Shown: positions 12,161 through 27,400 of the stretch, piece after piece
Position numbering within the stretch: the first letter of the stretch is position 1
How the letters are laid out: every line of letters starts with the position of its first letter
Source of the DNA: Sphagnum compactum
Taxonomy: Eukaryota > Bryophyta > Sphagnopsida > Sphagnales
DNA length: 64,000 nt
Reading direction: 5' to 3'
Assembly (NCBI GenBank): GCA_965153455.1
Contig: OZ234502.1
Coordinates: forward strand, 6,913,495-6,977,494
Position numbers and translations under genes: made by a program
The notes under the pieces: model-generated
The model's input: the letters and a program-made list of their open reading frames with translations, nothing else
Database searches by the model: none
Told to the model about the DNA's origin: nothing

Positions 12161-15100
12161 TTTCGCATAAATTAATTAAAAATGAATGTGCCTAAAATTT
12201 GTGGAAATTTTAGAGAAAATGTGGAATTTTGGAAGAAGAATTTTAAATCATTTTGTCCAATATTTAAGAAATTTGTAAAAATTAAATTTGTTTTGCTTCA
12301 AAGGCAAGTAAATCCATGTATATATTGATTGGATGGAAAACATGCAAAGAGAGCTCCATTGTTCAAGAATTCTGAAAAATTTGGCCAATTTTTATGTCAA
12401 AAAAATGGGAGGGGGGGAACCCAACCTCATGTAATGTTTTTCCATTTTCTCTTTCATTTCTCCCCTATTGGTGTTGTAGTGTTTTATTGTAATGAAATCT
12501 CATAGGTTTAATACTTTTGAACTAGACCCATTTATTAAGTTTGTAAATGGGTCTACATGAAAGATGTTCTTGTCAAGTTGTGAGTTTTAAATGCATGAAA
12601 ATCACCATTGGGATTTTTCATCCTTTGTTTCTCTTGCAATCAATCCATTGATGATGAACTACAAACAATCTAGAATGTTGAAAAGAGGGTTTTTTCTTTT
12701 TGTTCTATTCAATATTTTTAATTTATGACTTTTATGTGATTGTTGCCAATTTTATGTCATTCTTTGCATTTCTATAGTTCACATTTCTACACCGTAGGAA
12801 CTTGACAAAGATTACGATAATGAAGAAGGCTTTAATTTGTTAACTTGCAACCCAAGGGAAATTTTTCCCATTTTTTTCCAAGTGATAGACAAAAAACTAT
12901 AGGGTGTAACTTATTGAAAATATTTTTTAATAATTTATTTAAATTGAAATAATTAAAATTTATTTAAAAATATACTTAGAATATATTTAATTTTAATAAT
13001 ATATTATTTTAACAATATATTACTTCATATCATACCAAAAATTAATTGTGTGCTTTTATCTCATGTGTTTTATAAAATATACAAAGAGTAATTTCCCCAA
13101 CCTTGTGATTATTTCAATTGTGCAATGGATTGTACAATGAAGCTTGAACATATATTTGCTTTCAATTACCATACCAACAATAAGGAATATAGTTAGGATC
13201 GTTTGAGGAATGATTGTTATAGGTTATATTAGAAGGTTTAGTTTTTATTTTTTTCTTTGGGTAACTTGGTAAGTTTTATACATCTATAGTAGGTAGGAGC
13301 AATGAAAAACTAGTGTTTTCACTATTTGAAAGGAAAGTAGAACCTCCATTGTGTTAGGAGATCATTTAACTTTAGTTTGTTATAAAAGGGAGTTGGTGGT
13401 TTTAACATGTGGCCCATTTCATTGGAATTCATATATGTACTTATATGTTATGTAATAATACCAACCAAGGGCATTGAAAAAGATGAATATGAAGGTTTGA
13501 AATTTTTGATATGTTACCCCTAGGCCTTTAATGTTTTGAAATTGTAAGTACGAATTAGCATATTGGTTTTCATACATGGTTGATAATTTAGTGAAAGAAA
13601 TACAATGGAACTTTTGGATCTAATATTTCTAAATAGGTCCAATCAAAATTGAAAAAATGAATGGAGTTTAGGGTGACATGTTTCATTTCAAGGATATCAT
13701 TTGATGAGTGTATGTAATATATGATAATTTGGTGTGTCATCCACAACAACATTGAGTTGTTTGCACCAAATGAAAATGACAACCTTTCATGATTAACTTT
13801 GAGTTCCCAAGAAAATATGGAGTTTCATTTTTAGATTTTCTCTTGTGGAATCCAAAATATTTCATTTTTGGTTAACCACTAATGTTAATAATGATAAAGA
13901 TATAATGTTAACTTGTAAAGAAATTTTACTAGAATGACTTTACTTTGATGTTCTTTATCTTCACTGAATTTTTAAGCTTCTTCCTTAATCCATGTTTTTT
14001 TTCTAAAGCAATTGAACTCAACTTAACATCATTATACTCTTGTGAAACATTAAGACACATGACTTCAATTGAATTGCATGTATGAAATACAATTATTGTT
14101 GCATCAAAAAAAGTTGCAAACATGTTAAAGTAAGCCAGTATGTGATTACTCGTTTTTGTTAGTGAAATTAGCCATAACTTAAATTTATATATATATATAT
14201 ATTTGAAATATTTTTTAGTTTAATGATCAATATGAGGATGTTATTTGACTTTAGTATAATAATATATATATTTTTATGTTCTTAATATGCATTTAATGAG
14301 ATTTTTTAAAATGTAGATAAATGAAAGTAAAACTTTAATCAAATTTTTGGTAACTTAAAGTTGAAGGGACATTAAAATGTATTAATCATTGTAAATTTTT
14401 GGATAGTTTGAAAGACCATATTTTTTCAAACCTTTAACTTTAAAAATAAATTTAACATTTTATTTGGTTAGTTTTTAATTTATTTATTACATATTTTTCT
14501 TACACTAAAGTTTTTGAAACTTGGTATGTAACTTACTATAAACTTAATGAATTGCGTGATGGTTTCATAATGATACTTGAAAAGGATTTGAATTGATTTC
14601 TTACATTTATAACCAAAATAAAAGGTTTTCAATGTGAAGGGGAATTTTTTTAATAGGTATTTTTGCATGCTTGCTCCCAAAAATGTATGTAAAAACACAT
14701 TCATAACTTTTAACAAATTCAATGGTTTGTAAGAAAATCATAGTTTGGAGAGATGCTTGCTCCACAATTAAAAAATGAAACACTTATATGGATGAGAAAC
14801 AAGCTTGTGATTTAATTTGATTTGTGTGGGACTTGTCTCTTGTTTGTTAATTGTTTCTAACAACATAAAAAGAGATTCAATTTGTCGTCAAACTTTTTTC
14901 TTTATCTATTTAGGGGCATTGATTTCATTCTTGCTATTGCCATTGCTTCAACAAAAGTTTTTAGGGAGTTGGGTACTAGTTGTGTCATCTTTAGCTTCCT
15001 TATTTTCTTCAATTTATATATCTTTTTGTTGGATGATTTCATTTGCATTGATTATAAATAACACTATCCCATTCCAATAATTTCAATTGCTCGTGACCTT

Positions 15101-16644
15101 ATCCTTTCATGATTCATGCATGTTTTTTCTATTTTGAGTAACTTATTGGGAAGAATCATGCATGATGCCATTCACGATGTATTTGCATCTATTTCAAAGG
15201 AAGTTGGCTTTAATGTCACCTAGTCCAACAATTACATGTTTTTCTGTCTTTCAAATCTCAAACACCTAAACAAAGCATTAACATCATCCTCCTCAAGGAT
15301 AAGGTTCACACCCCTTGCATTGTTGATCAAACCTCAAGCTATGTAAACCTTTTTGTCTTGATCAAGTCTACCCACGATTTTAAAGCTTAAAAGGCAACCC
15401 AAACAAAGGAGCATACTTATCAAGATCGACATCTAAGAGATTTGTTCCTCATTTTAGTAATAATTTTTTTGAATTTTTTGCACAAATGATTTTTTACACC
15501 TTTGTAGCAACAATGCATGGAATACAAAAGGCTCAGAAGGTCCCTCTTTCGATCCTAACCTCTTTCCTTAAACAACATGTTTCAATAACTCTTCAAAAGA
15601 AACAAACCTCAACATTCTAAGTTAGGTAGTAATGATGGCGCTAGCCGCCTACCAACTTTGAGTAACTTGTGGACCCTTCACCCCTTCCCGTTTCAATTGT
15701 AGGTAGTTGAAGTTTGAATTCCAATTTAACCTTAAATTGTTGAAATTTCAAGTAATACTAGCAATGTACATAGTTAGTCTAGACCATATCATTTTCCATC
15801 ACTATTAATTATTTTCTTTCATTTTGTTTTGCACTCCCCCTTGTTTTGTCTTGGAATAAAGTTTTACAAGTTTAAAGCTTTTTCTTAAGTGGGATAGGTA
15901 GCCATCGAAAAGTTCCATCACAATTTGTTTTACTTGTACCGTGAACTAGTGGAGAACACACTTGAGATCTGAATCAACATTGGGGAAAACCACCCTTGAG
16001 ATGTGAATCAAGGGTGGGGGAAACTAGTCATGCTCTAGAATAGGCCCTATTTACCAAGTTACAATATGGTAGCTCGGCCTACTAGGCTCACCAGGTTCAT
16101 AGGGGGAACACGCTATTCCATACTACATCAATATGACATAGATATCACTACATTGTAATTGGCCAAAATGATTTTGCATGTATTAATTGTAAGCTAGAAC
16201 TCTTCGTTTTGTTGGAAAGAACATGATTAACTTCTGGGGCTGTTTTTGGTGCATGGAGGTTTGCAGAAACAAGTTGTGCTAGGAGTATTTGGCCAAAGTG
16301 AACCAAAAGCCACCAACTCACAATGATGAATAGATGGTGGGTGGGTAGGAAAGAACTTATCTATTGGATCAGGTACAGGCATCAAAACACAGCGATTTTT
16401 CTAACCCTAAATTTCACGGTTGCTAACCCTGACATGATAAATTCAAGTGCACAAGAAAGTCCACTATGGGTCTCACTAGTTTTGCATCCCACATTGCAAA
16501 CACAAGGGACAAGAAAAATGGCACATACGGCTTGTGCAGACACTGTAGAAATGTACAAGCATTTCCAACCTAGAAAATGCTTTTTTCAAATTTCATAACA
16601 CCATTGATGATGCAATGATACGTTCAGACAATATAAGCATTTAA
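12161..16644. other. AT-rich intergenic region, no gene seen
   Basis: Long A/T homopolymer and dinucleotide stretches, including (AT)n at about 14188-14204. No frame shows a family motif or plausible splice structure. The last few hundred bases should be the 3' untranslated region of the RING gene. Confidence 0.6.
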
Positions 16645-19600
16645 TTAGGAGCTTGTACCATAGACACGGATGCGCTGCTGTATTGGGGTTCGACATGAGG
16701 GGCAATCTTTCATACCTTGCTTCTCATGAAGCTCGTTGCACTTGGTGCAGACTACCTGATGAGCACATGGTAAAAAAACGACCGACATCTCCTCACACAT
16801 GCACATGACACACTCGCGTTCACGGCGGACATCCCTATGAGAGAGATCTTGGAGCTCTGCAAGCTCGCGTAATAACCTCTCATTCATTTCCTTCAAACCA
16901 AGCCTACCACTGGCATTGGGGAGTGGAACTACAGCAGGACCCCAGCGTGATGTTACCAGATGAGATGATTCCACTGATACCCTGAGGCCAGTTATCTCCT
17001 GCTCCAACCGTTGGATATCATCACGGTGACGCTGCTTGTCCGCCTCAGCTTTCCTCCGCATTGACTCTTCTTTTCTCTTGGCAGCTGCATCTGCCTGCTC
17101 TCTCGATCTCTTTTCATTATCAGCTCGTAAAACAGCTTCCTCTTTCGCTTTCTCTTCCTGCCTCCATCTGACCTGAAATAGGCCCATGAAAGTACTATCT
17201 TGCTCAGCATCTTTCACTAAGAAATTCACACTTTCATTTGACCGACTCTAAGGGACTGTTTGAACAATTTGCCAAGACCTAAAGATTTCCAGCCCTGATC
17301 TAACATATTCATACCCACAGGAAAAAAATATTGCTCAGCCAATAAAATCCATTACAGATAGAGACCCTAAACCCTATCAACAAACAGGAAACATGGAAGA
17401 GGAAATGGTCGATGGAGATGAATTCTTGCCTAGAACTATACAGCATCTGTTTGTCAGCACAGGCAGTAAAATCTAGAAATGACATGGAAAAAAGAAAATT
17501 ACCTCTGCCTGCTGCTGCCGTTCCTTAGCTTGTGCAAGCTGCTGTTGCATTTGGGTCAACTTACGCCTCTCCTCTGACAAATCTTCCTGTAGCTTCACCT
17601 TCTGTTTCTCCCAGGCTTGCACCCGTTTCAGACTTTTCTTTTCCCGTTTGGCAACTTCTTGGCATATGGCAATAGATTCAGCTGAATTGAGCTTAGCAGC
17701 CTCCATCTCTGCCCGCACTTCTGCATTCTCATTCTCCAGCCTGCGCACTGCAGCATTTGCACGATCTACTTGGCCACTTGCCTTTTTCAGAGCACTTTCC
17801 ATTTCTGCAAGTTTTTTCATTGTGCTGTCTTCCAGTGCTTTTTGATCCTTCTTCAGGCGCAACATCTCCTCTCTTGCCTGTCGCAGAGCCTTGAGTTCAG
17901 CCAAGTCCTTGCTGAGCCGCCGGGCAGCCTGCATTACTTTTTGCTGTGCCCATTCTGTCCGGTCTTGCAACTGAGTCTCAAGTTCTTTTACACGTATCTT
18001 AAGGCTCAGAATAGTCTCCTCATTCTGTCCAGCCACAGCCTCTGCTTCAGCCAGCAGAGTCACATTACTTGTGACATCTGCCTCCCCTCGGGTACTTAAT
18101 CTTGACCGCTCCAGCCCTCCATCACTGCAGCTTGAGCTCTCTGAGTGATTAGAGATTGTCAAAGAGAGCTCTGATTCCTCTAGTCCCACATCAATAGCTT
18201 CCAGATTGTCTCTATCCAGAATTTGAGATCCAATACTCAGTTCAGATGGACCTACATGTGAAGGCATCCCAATCTGCGGTGCTGTCCCAAGGTGGTCTCC
18301 CTCAAGAGGTGAAGGACCAACAGTAGAATTACTTGCAGATGGGATGCCAAGACCAGTTTCAGTGACCAAATCTGGTGTTTCATCTGCAAACACAACATGC
18401 AGATTATCATTCCTCACATGAGAGATCTCCATCTTCTGAAGCACATGAACAAAAGAAACCAACTACTATCTGAAGACAAAAGCATTGCAGGACTACAAGC
18501 TTGCCCCTCTGCACTGCAGAATATATAAACCTTTTCACACGAATGACATCAGCAGCTATCTGGAGAGAAAAACATCAAATGGGTTGCTACAACAATGTCC
18601 CCTCTGCACTTTAACAGGCTATGTAAACCTTTTCTAGACCTCTCAAGTAAGATGCTTCTTGTACAATGACCAACAGCTTTTTGAGTGCACACTTATCATA
18701 ATCTCTACACACTACCTGACAGCAGAACAAATTCTCTTCCTGCTCAATGACAATTATAAGCTTCAAAAGAGTTGAGTTATAAGATTACCTGTAACGGTGG
18801 GACAAGTCAACAGTATTTCAGCATCATTGAACTTGATGTTGTCAACCATTTCCAGGAAAGTGCTCTGAGAAGAGATGGCATTTTGTGATCTCCCAAATGC
18901 CACTGCATCTCTGGAACCATCTGTTTCATCTTTCCTGTGTTCAATCTCCTGCATTGACCAATTTTCACACCCTTAAATTGGATAGCTTCCACGAATGTCC
19001 TTTCAGATAATGATATCAGTTCAAGAGCTGATGATTTGTAATAATTTTCATGAGTATTGAGAACTTCTCTCCATACTTACAATTACAGCCAACCTGGAGA
19101 ATATGAAAAAATGACCCAATAAAGTAATACTAGAGATTTCAGATCCAGCAATATATCAGCAAACAGGAGAAAGAGGAGACCCGACCGAACAGTAGAGAGA
19201 AAACTGAGGCCAGGTTTCAAAAGCATTGACAACTCCACAAATGTTCAGTGACCTTCAAAGGCAACTGATATGGTGGTGACCAGCTACACTAATATCCCCA
19301 CTGCCTTCAGAGGCCCTGGCAGTGGATGGAGGTCAATCCCATACATTAACAAACAGAGTAATCTTCTGTCACAAGACTGGCAGTAATCTGAAGATTTAGC
19401 CATTATGCTGGATAGCTCAACAAAACATAAAAGAGAAGGGGATGCCCAAGGAAACAAGGATAAAAGCGAACAAATAGCAAAGGCAAAAGGGACAAATGAA
19501 CCAGAAAAGGAAAAGAGGATGAGAACAGAGAAACAGCGAATATATTCTTTTGTGGGCAGAGAAAATGGGTTTTGGAAAGCTCCCCACAGCTACCCACTTG

Positions 19601-20704
19601 GGGTTTAAGAAGCCCCTTAAAAAAAATTGTTTTCAAGCTTCCAGATACAGAAACATCAAACTGAAATTCTTTCTTCACTCAGCTAAATTCAAGCACAGCA
19701 AGAATGGGGTACATCACCATTACATAAGAAAAGACATACCAACTGTATTGGGTCAAGATCAATTGCTTCCAAACAGGCCTGGTTCTGGAACAACAAAATT
19801 ACAACTTCTTTCATTGTGGGCTTTCTGGAGGGATTACCAGACCTTCAGCAGTCTACAATTTTATGAGATCTTTCTGGAGAGATTGTCAGACCTTCACAAG
19901 TCTACAATTTCATGATTTCTGACGTTTTGGGAAAAAAAAGTCGCAGACAAAGATTTGCTCAGAATTTCATGACAAAGGCAGCACAAAATGACTGAATTGG
20001 TGACATTTCATGGGAAGAACTTAATGCTCCATGGTACATGTATGCATGTTCTTATGTTTTCAGCATCATCTCCAATTGAAAGCAACAGAAATTCCAACAT
20101 GTACAAGAAGGACTCCTGCAGGGCTCCACAACACAATTGCTATGACTTTCAAGAGTAATTGAAGAAAGAAAATTCTTCAGAGCAGATGAGAAAGATGCAA
20201 TGCTTTCCAGGGCAGATATGCTGCTGTAAAGAAAGGAAATGGAATCTTCAAAGAAGAACTTGAAACCAGAAAGACATGAAAGCTTGGGATGCTTACAGGC
20301 GTAAGGAGTTTGGCATGGGTGTGAGGGATTACTTCCTCATCTTCAATGTCAAGCTGAGAGTTGTCATCTTCCCAGTCAAGAAAATTAGAGGGCAAGGTCA
20401 AGGACCCATGATCATGACACAAACTGGAAGAATTCAAGTCAGGAATTGCTCTTGAATGATCTGATAATTTGTGTGTAGTAGCTACTACTACTGGAGCTCC
20501 ATCTGATAACTCCTCTTGAGGAGGCAGCATAGTCGTTCTTCCAGCTGCAGCTTCCTCGCTCAACAAGTATTGGTGAAGCTCCTGGAAATGGTGACCATCC
20601 CGCAAGGTACTCTTTCGTGATGGTGATGATGATGATGCTGCTGTTGTTACAGCAGCAGCATCATCATCACCATCCCAATACTCTGGTGCACTTCCTGCCG
20701 CCAT
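16645..20704 (-). CDS. RING-HC coiled-coil protein, putative E3 ubiquitin ligase (RF4/RF298-like)
   Basis: Four exons on the minus strand: 20297-20704, 18789-18948, 17503-18383, 16645-17172; total 1977 nt, 658 residues plus stop, all phases consistent. The C-terminus holds a C3HC4 RING finger with Cys604, Cys607, Cys619, His621, Cys625, Cys628, Cys640, Cys643; the blocks RECVMCMCEEMSVVFLPC, LHEKQGMKDCPSC and QQRI match the plant RF4/RF298 group closely. Residues about 275-560 form a long Lys/Glu/Gln-rich coiled coil. Residues 1-135 are acidic and Ser/Ala-rich with poly-Ala, and I do not recognise them. Plant relatives have a longer N-terminal region with a conserved helical module; that module is not evident here, so this may be a divergent member or an upstream exon may be missing. 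Expected role: ubiquitin transfer from an E2 to unknown substrates. ATG at 20702-20704 opens exon 1. Confidence 0.88.
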
Positions 20705-21400
20705 AAAAGCCTAGAACCGGGGATCGACTCTCTGGTCTATGTGCTAGAATGAGGAAGAACGTCGCGGGGGTTTCCCTGCAGGAGGCAGCATAAGTACCCT
20801 CCGGCGGCCCGATCTAGTCCGGGACCAGCTACTCGCAAATAGGTCAAGCTCTTGCGAAGAAGAAGAAGGAGCGAATCCTGCAACCCTTGTAAAGGAAACA
20901 AAACCCCAGGAGACGAGAATTCCCTCAAGCTCTGCTGCACCTCCACGGCTGATTCGACACCCGACAACTCCGAAACCGCCACCACGAAATCTACAACAAC
21001 AGGAGGAGATCACAAACCTTGCAGCAGCCTCCCTAGTCACAACTCCCTAGACGCAGCTCTGGAAGCAGCCTCTTCAGAGGCCGAATCTGAGGCGAATTTG
21101 CGACAGATTTCTCGAGCAAACATCCGTTGGAAAGCACTCGTTGCAGGGAACCAGCGCAAAGCTACAGGCGCGATGTCCAAAGCGAGATGCAGCGCAGCGC
21201 AGGGATCGTGAGCGCGGCTGTTGGAGACAACGGAGAAGAGTGCGTCTCTCGATGCCTGCTCTCTCCTCTCTCCTCTCTCTCGCCCCCATCGCCTACTCCA
21301 TACGGGTATTATACTCTGTATTGTACGATAGTATCTATACGATATACTTTAGTATACCAACACGTGTGCGTCTAAAGTTCTTTTTTTAATTATATAATAT
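20705..21400 (-). promoter_or_regulatory. GC-rich 5' leader/promoter area of the RING gene
   Basis: A GC-rich island in AT-rich surroundings directly upstream of the RING gene start codon, ending abruptly at about 21385. It holds small minus-strand frames (for example 20744-21040) that could be upstream open frames in a long leader. Plus-strand frames here look like antisense shadows. No TATA box is assigned. Confidence 0.5.
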
Positions 21401-24400
21401 ATATAATATTCCTTTTTTATGTATTTTTCTTTTTCCCATTTCCTTTTTTATTACTCTTTCTTTCTTTCTTTCTTTCTTTTTTCCATTTAAGAATCCTTTT
21501 TATATTTAGACTGCCTGTTAGAGTTTGTGTTTTTTATTTTCAATTTTGGTGATGTAGCCAAGGTGGCAATCATCCATAAGCTGATTTAGCCAAATTCGGC
21601 TATTAACAATGAGAGGGAAAAAAATTAAGGCACATATGATGTTACCCTAGTTGTTGATTTTTTTTTTAAAAACCTATTTTTAATTTATTTTTAAAACATG
21701 TTTTTATAGAACTATGTAGTAAAATAATGATAATAATAATTAATGAAGAGACATCTACCTACCTACCTACCTACCTACTTCCTACCTATCTTATTGGCCC
21801 CACCACATAACCACCCACTTTTCTTACCTACATACTTACATATTATCACCTATTTGCATCTACATATTTACTAGAACTTTGTGACCAAGAAAAAGCTCTG
21901 AATTTATTCTAAATAATTAAATAATTTTTAAATTTTAAAAAATAAATTATATATATATATATAAGTCTATTACATGGATGGCTAGTCTAATTAAAATAAT
22001 AGACTCCGAATAAATCCATAGGAAAAATTATGTCTTTACAAAAGGTGTGCACCTAAACACCCTTACCTATCTATAACCACTTAGTCTTCCCTACCTACTC
22101 ACAAACCATGTACATGTCCCTACCTATTTGTAGATCACCTACAAATCCTTCACCTATCTAGTGATTGTGTACATACGCCCCACACGTACGTACAAACCAC
22201 CTACACACCTCTACTTGTTTACTAACCATGTTTACTAACCCTAGTTACCTAATCATCTTGGTGTGCATGCAAGAAGATGATAATGACAATTTTGAAGTGA
22301 CCACAATGAAGGTGTTCTTATACCAAAAGGTTTTCACCCTAATCCCTAAACACTACTCCTTGAATAACACTTTTCTACAAGTTGACATTCTACAAAAGAA
22401 CATAAGAATGGTGGAGGTATTGGATAATAGATACCATCATTTTGATACAAGCCTCAATGATATTTGGTGTTATAGTGATGAAGGCATTACAAATAAACCA
22501 TTTAAAGTTTTTTTACTTGCAATCCTTATATCACACTACACTCAAATCCATTCTCCCTTGGCCAAACTTAAACCAAAAGACATGAAGCAATTTACAAGAC
22601 CTCATTAGTGAGGAGTCAACACAAATTGTCATTTATTGCTTGAACTCCCTTAACACAATAATATGATACATTGAGCAATACTCACATTGGGACTAGGGTT
22701 TTCTTTTCCCTCAATTTTTTGCTGAAAATAAAACACATTTCACATTGAAAACAAAGAATTCCAAGTTTTTTCCAAGTTTTCTTCCCAAAAATTCACCAAA
22801 TAAGTAACATTTGCCACACAAAAAAGTCATTGATTGCAACCTATTAAGCCTTCAATATGACTTTATCCATTATCTCCTCAAATCCACACAACGAGGGAAA
22901 TAGTTTTGTTTCGATATCAACTTGTGTGTGGCAATTTTATATTATTCATAACATGGACAACAAGAACTACCATCAAACATGTATGGGTGATCTACCTAGT
23001 GACCTTGGCATCAAGGTTGTTGACATTCTAACTTTCCTTGGATAAATGGTGGTTGGCTCATGTCTTTAAGAAAAGAAAAGCCTCCACATGTTAGCCTCTT
23101 GCACTTTTATGGGAGATGACAAAAATGATGACCCATTGTCTAAACAAATGGTTGCCAATGGTTTTTGACCCATCCCATGATTTAAAAATTGCAAGAATTT
23201 TCACATTTCATATACATATACTAGTGTAGCTTGTGCCGTTGGCCCAAGTGTGAACACATTCTTTATTTTTCACATTTTCAAAATTGAAATTTTAATTCGA
23301 CAATGTGAACACATTAAGAGCTCAACTGATTTTTCTTTCCAAGCCCAATTTTTGCAATTCATTTGAATTTTCAGCAACAAAATCCACTCAAAAATCAATA
23401 TTTTTCACACCTTAGCTCTGAAAATTGTGGAATAAACTCTATTAAATCTGACTCGCCGAGGGCTTTCCAACGACACCAAGAACACGCCCAAATTCCAATG
23501 CAGTTTTCAGCTTCAATTTTATTTAGTTTTCATTGAGAAAATGGTTTGATAATCAATAGCTTTCACACTATTGTGATGTTGCTCAAGTGATGATCCTCAA
23601 TAAGTATATTTAGTAAAATTTGGCAATATTCAAAACATGTAATTAGAAAATCTTAAGCAACCTTTCATAGTGTAGCCAATTGTGGTGATTTTTTTGAAAA
23701 TTAAAAAATACTTTTGGCTCTCTTTTTTCAAAAAACAGGGAATTTCTTGCAAAATACTCTTTTTTCAAAATACTTTTTGCTAAATGCCGGAAATGCACCC
23801 AAAAAAAAATCAACATCTGAGGATGGTTAGTTGGCCAAATATCACAAAGGAAAAGGAAAAGTTGGACTAATGAATATGGGTAACTTATAGGTACAACCCA
23901 AGTTAGTTATGATTGAAAACCCTAGTTATGGTTCTCCTCCTCTCAAGAAGAGAAAAAATTGGGACACTACTCTATGGGGATGAAGAGTGATTTCCTTTTT
24001 GGATGAAATTTAGTATCCTGATGACCAAAAAAAGGGGAGGGGGCTTGTGACAAGTACAAAGGCTTTTTTGGGGGGAAAAAATGGGTCTTTGTACCACATT
24101 ATGAGGAAGAACTTTTTGCAGTTGCCAATTTTTAGACATTAGGTTGTAGCATGTCGTCAATCTATAGCATGACAACTAAAATATTATATTGCTTTCTTTG
24201 ACATTTAGCCAAATTTGGCTAAGTCTTCTTGTGTATGATCACCAACCCACCTACCTCACAAAATTGAAGAAATTATAATTTAATAAAATTAATCATTAGA
24301 AGAAGAAAAAAAAACACTAGTGATAATTGCAATTTTATGTAGGTAAAGAGGGCCCTAAGAGAGTTTGAAATTGCAACATCATGTCTTTGATTTTCATAGT

Positions 24401-27400
24401 TGAAAAACTTGCAAAATTGTTATCGTCAACACATTTTGTGCGCCTATTTTTGTGCTTTTCAAAAGTGGGATGTGGTGGTGTTTTTGGGAGTTTAACAAAC
24501 ATCAGAATTTTCTGGCAAATGTTCATGGTCATTGTTGACAACTTTGAAAGAAATAGACATCTTTTTGCTAATTGAAAAAACCCAAGAAAAACATGGACGG
24601 GTTTTTATTTTTATATTTTTGCACAAGAACTTTTGTGATGGCACCATTAAGTTGAAAGATTGTTTGATGTGTTGTTTGTGATTGCTAACACCTTTCAATG
24701 TGTATGATCATACTCTTAATTGAATATACGGTCATACTCCCAACCTTTCTCCGCATTAGCCTATGTCAAATATGGTCACAAATTGTGCAAAGAATAGAAA
24801 TTTTCTAAGAGCCATGGAGATTGCTGAGCATTACAATTGAAAAGGGCTAGTAATTGAGAACCCAATGGGGGTGTGATGTGAGGATTTTTGGGTCATTCCC
24901 TTTGGAGAGGGTGAAGCAAGCATCCACCTCATTGCTACTTCAATGAGATGAATGGTAGTTGACATGTAAAAGTAGCCACCTCATTGTTACTTCACGGAAG
25001 TGAATGGGTAGTTGACTAAATTATATGTGCGTCTTTTTTTTCTTACTACTCCTTTGATCAAGCCCTTGTCTTTCTTCAAGCACCTCCATTTGTCTCATTG
25101 TTTGGGCACATTTTTCAACTTTGCATGTTTATAACTTGTAAACCGAGGGTGGGGGAACATGAGAGAGAGGGGCAAGGGGTGTGAATGGGGGGAAGCAAAA
25201 GGAAAGTCAATGACCTTTTATTTTGGGGCAGTGAGGGTCAAATGGGTGTTTCTATTGAGAACTATCCATAGTTCCAGAAAAATGGGTGAGAGGCCAATCA
25301 ATATTGGCTTGTTCAAAAATAAACATAAAATTTTTGAATGCATCCATGAACTTATTAATAGATTGTGTTGGGGGTGTTGAATTTTTGGTTTTTTTTTTTT
25401 TTTCTCAATCTGTTCCCACTATGTTCCCACCAAGTTTCAAGGGGTTTCCATGAAGTTGTAAAGTTCCCAATGTGTTCCCAATAGCACCACACTTTTATCG
25501 CATATGCTTTGCCCAAAGTTGTCTTCTTTTCATCTATATTAGGTGGGCCAAATAGAAACTTTTAGACCCTCCAAAGTTTCAATGCCAATCAAAATGGCTC
25601 ATTACAAAAAGAAAAGTGAAAATTTCAAGGCACCCCCTATCTAATTGAATTGAATCATGCATGTACCACCCATAGAATTGCACCAATACTTGTTGGAATT
25701 AAATTCATATTTTGTGTTGTTAGAGAAGTTTACCAAAGGTCTTCACCTATGTGACATGGAAGTCCTCTTGTGACCTAAAGGCATGTCCTATAAAAGCCAG
25801 GACATATTTAGGGTTATTTGAGGTGCCTTTCTGCATGGGGATGTGATTGTCACCTTTTGGTTGTTTGTTCTTGAAAATTGATAGTGATGGCAACTGGCAA
25901 GAAAGAAGCCATGAGTCATGTGTGCTAGCTTATAAGAATGTGTGGAAACATTGTGTGGTAACATGTGTGGAGTATTGTGACAAGGAGTGTTCACAAGGGT
26001 TTAAGCAAGGAAGCTTTGGGCTAAACTTAAGATAAGCTAAGTCTATTTCATTAATTTTTTATGTGTGGGATTTTATTTTTAAAAAATGACATTGTATACA
26101 AAATATTTTTTCTATTGCATAAGGACAAGTAGTTTGTAAGTTGTAGAATAGAATGTAGGAATTATGTTTTTGTTTTCTTTGACCCAAAATTAGAGAATCG
26201 AAAGGGATGATAGAGTTTAGTGTTCATTGTCTGATAGGTCCCATTGTAACCAAAAGAAAATGGAAGATAAATAGAACGAACCTGACAACATATAATAGGT
26301 CTAAACAGAATTGGAATATCTGGCACCCTATAGAAAATAACACTTCTTGAATTTTGTTGTACCAATATCAAAGATGGCTTCTATTGACATTCACTGGTTT
26401 TAGCATATCCACTTCTTGTAACTTCTAATTGGTAAATCTGTTATAGATGTCTAAATTTCTAGCATACATCCACTTAAATGGCTATGAACCATTAGCTACC
26501 CGACTCTAATGCATATCATCAAGAATCAAGATTCTATCGAGGTATGGCCTTTGAGATTAGAACTCTCAAGGTTCATTCGATCCATTTGAGCCGCTAACCA
26601 ATTCTCCACAGAATGCAACAATGCAATGTACCTCCACTCCTCTTATTTGAAAACCTAAAAACCTGGAGACCCTTGAATCTAAATGTTTTTGAAGAACCTG
26701 ACTTTGAGCAGTAGGTACCAGGCTCGTCTAGAGCCACTCAATGGGACAAACTTCTTATGCAAGAATGCACGACATATTTCTCCCTTCAAGTCTCTTCTTC
26801 ACTCTTGATCTGTTTTACTCATTTTGCCCACCCTAAGGATACCCCTTGAGGTTTCTGGCACTCATTATGTCAATTGCCTACAACATAGATCTAAGGTACT
26901 GCAACACAAACTCCCCCTCCCCAGATGATCCTTGTCTTTTATATGCCCTTTAGTTTTACGGCTCGGACCCTTCAGTTCTTCATCATTCCTCGGCTTCAAC
27001 CCTTCATATCTATTCTTACAATGATCTATACAACTACTCTACTAAGTCACTGGCGCAGCGGAATTCATCAACAACTAACTAAGTAGTCTAAGAGCTATAA
27101 CAACCAGAAAATTGCATACAAGAAATAACCCCCCCAGTTCTCCTTCATACTGCCTCTTATGTTTACCTTCCTCCGTCCATTCCGCAAACCTTCTTCAATG
27201 TAGTCGCTTCCTCCACCATCCATCACGTGACACAACTCCTGTCCTCCATAACACACAAACAAACAGAATAGCCTACCCATGCATTCCTTGCAGCAGTGAT
27301 GGACACATTCCCGCCACAAGAATGCAAAAAGGTGACGACTAATGAAAACAGTAAAACAAAAATGAAACCCTAAAAATTTGTTGTGTTCACACTATTGGGG

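Noticed and set aside
22165-22608. 147-codon plus-strand frame in AT-rich DNA
   Set aside because: Starts in a CTAC repeat field, has no recognised motif and no flanking exons; at most a relic.
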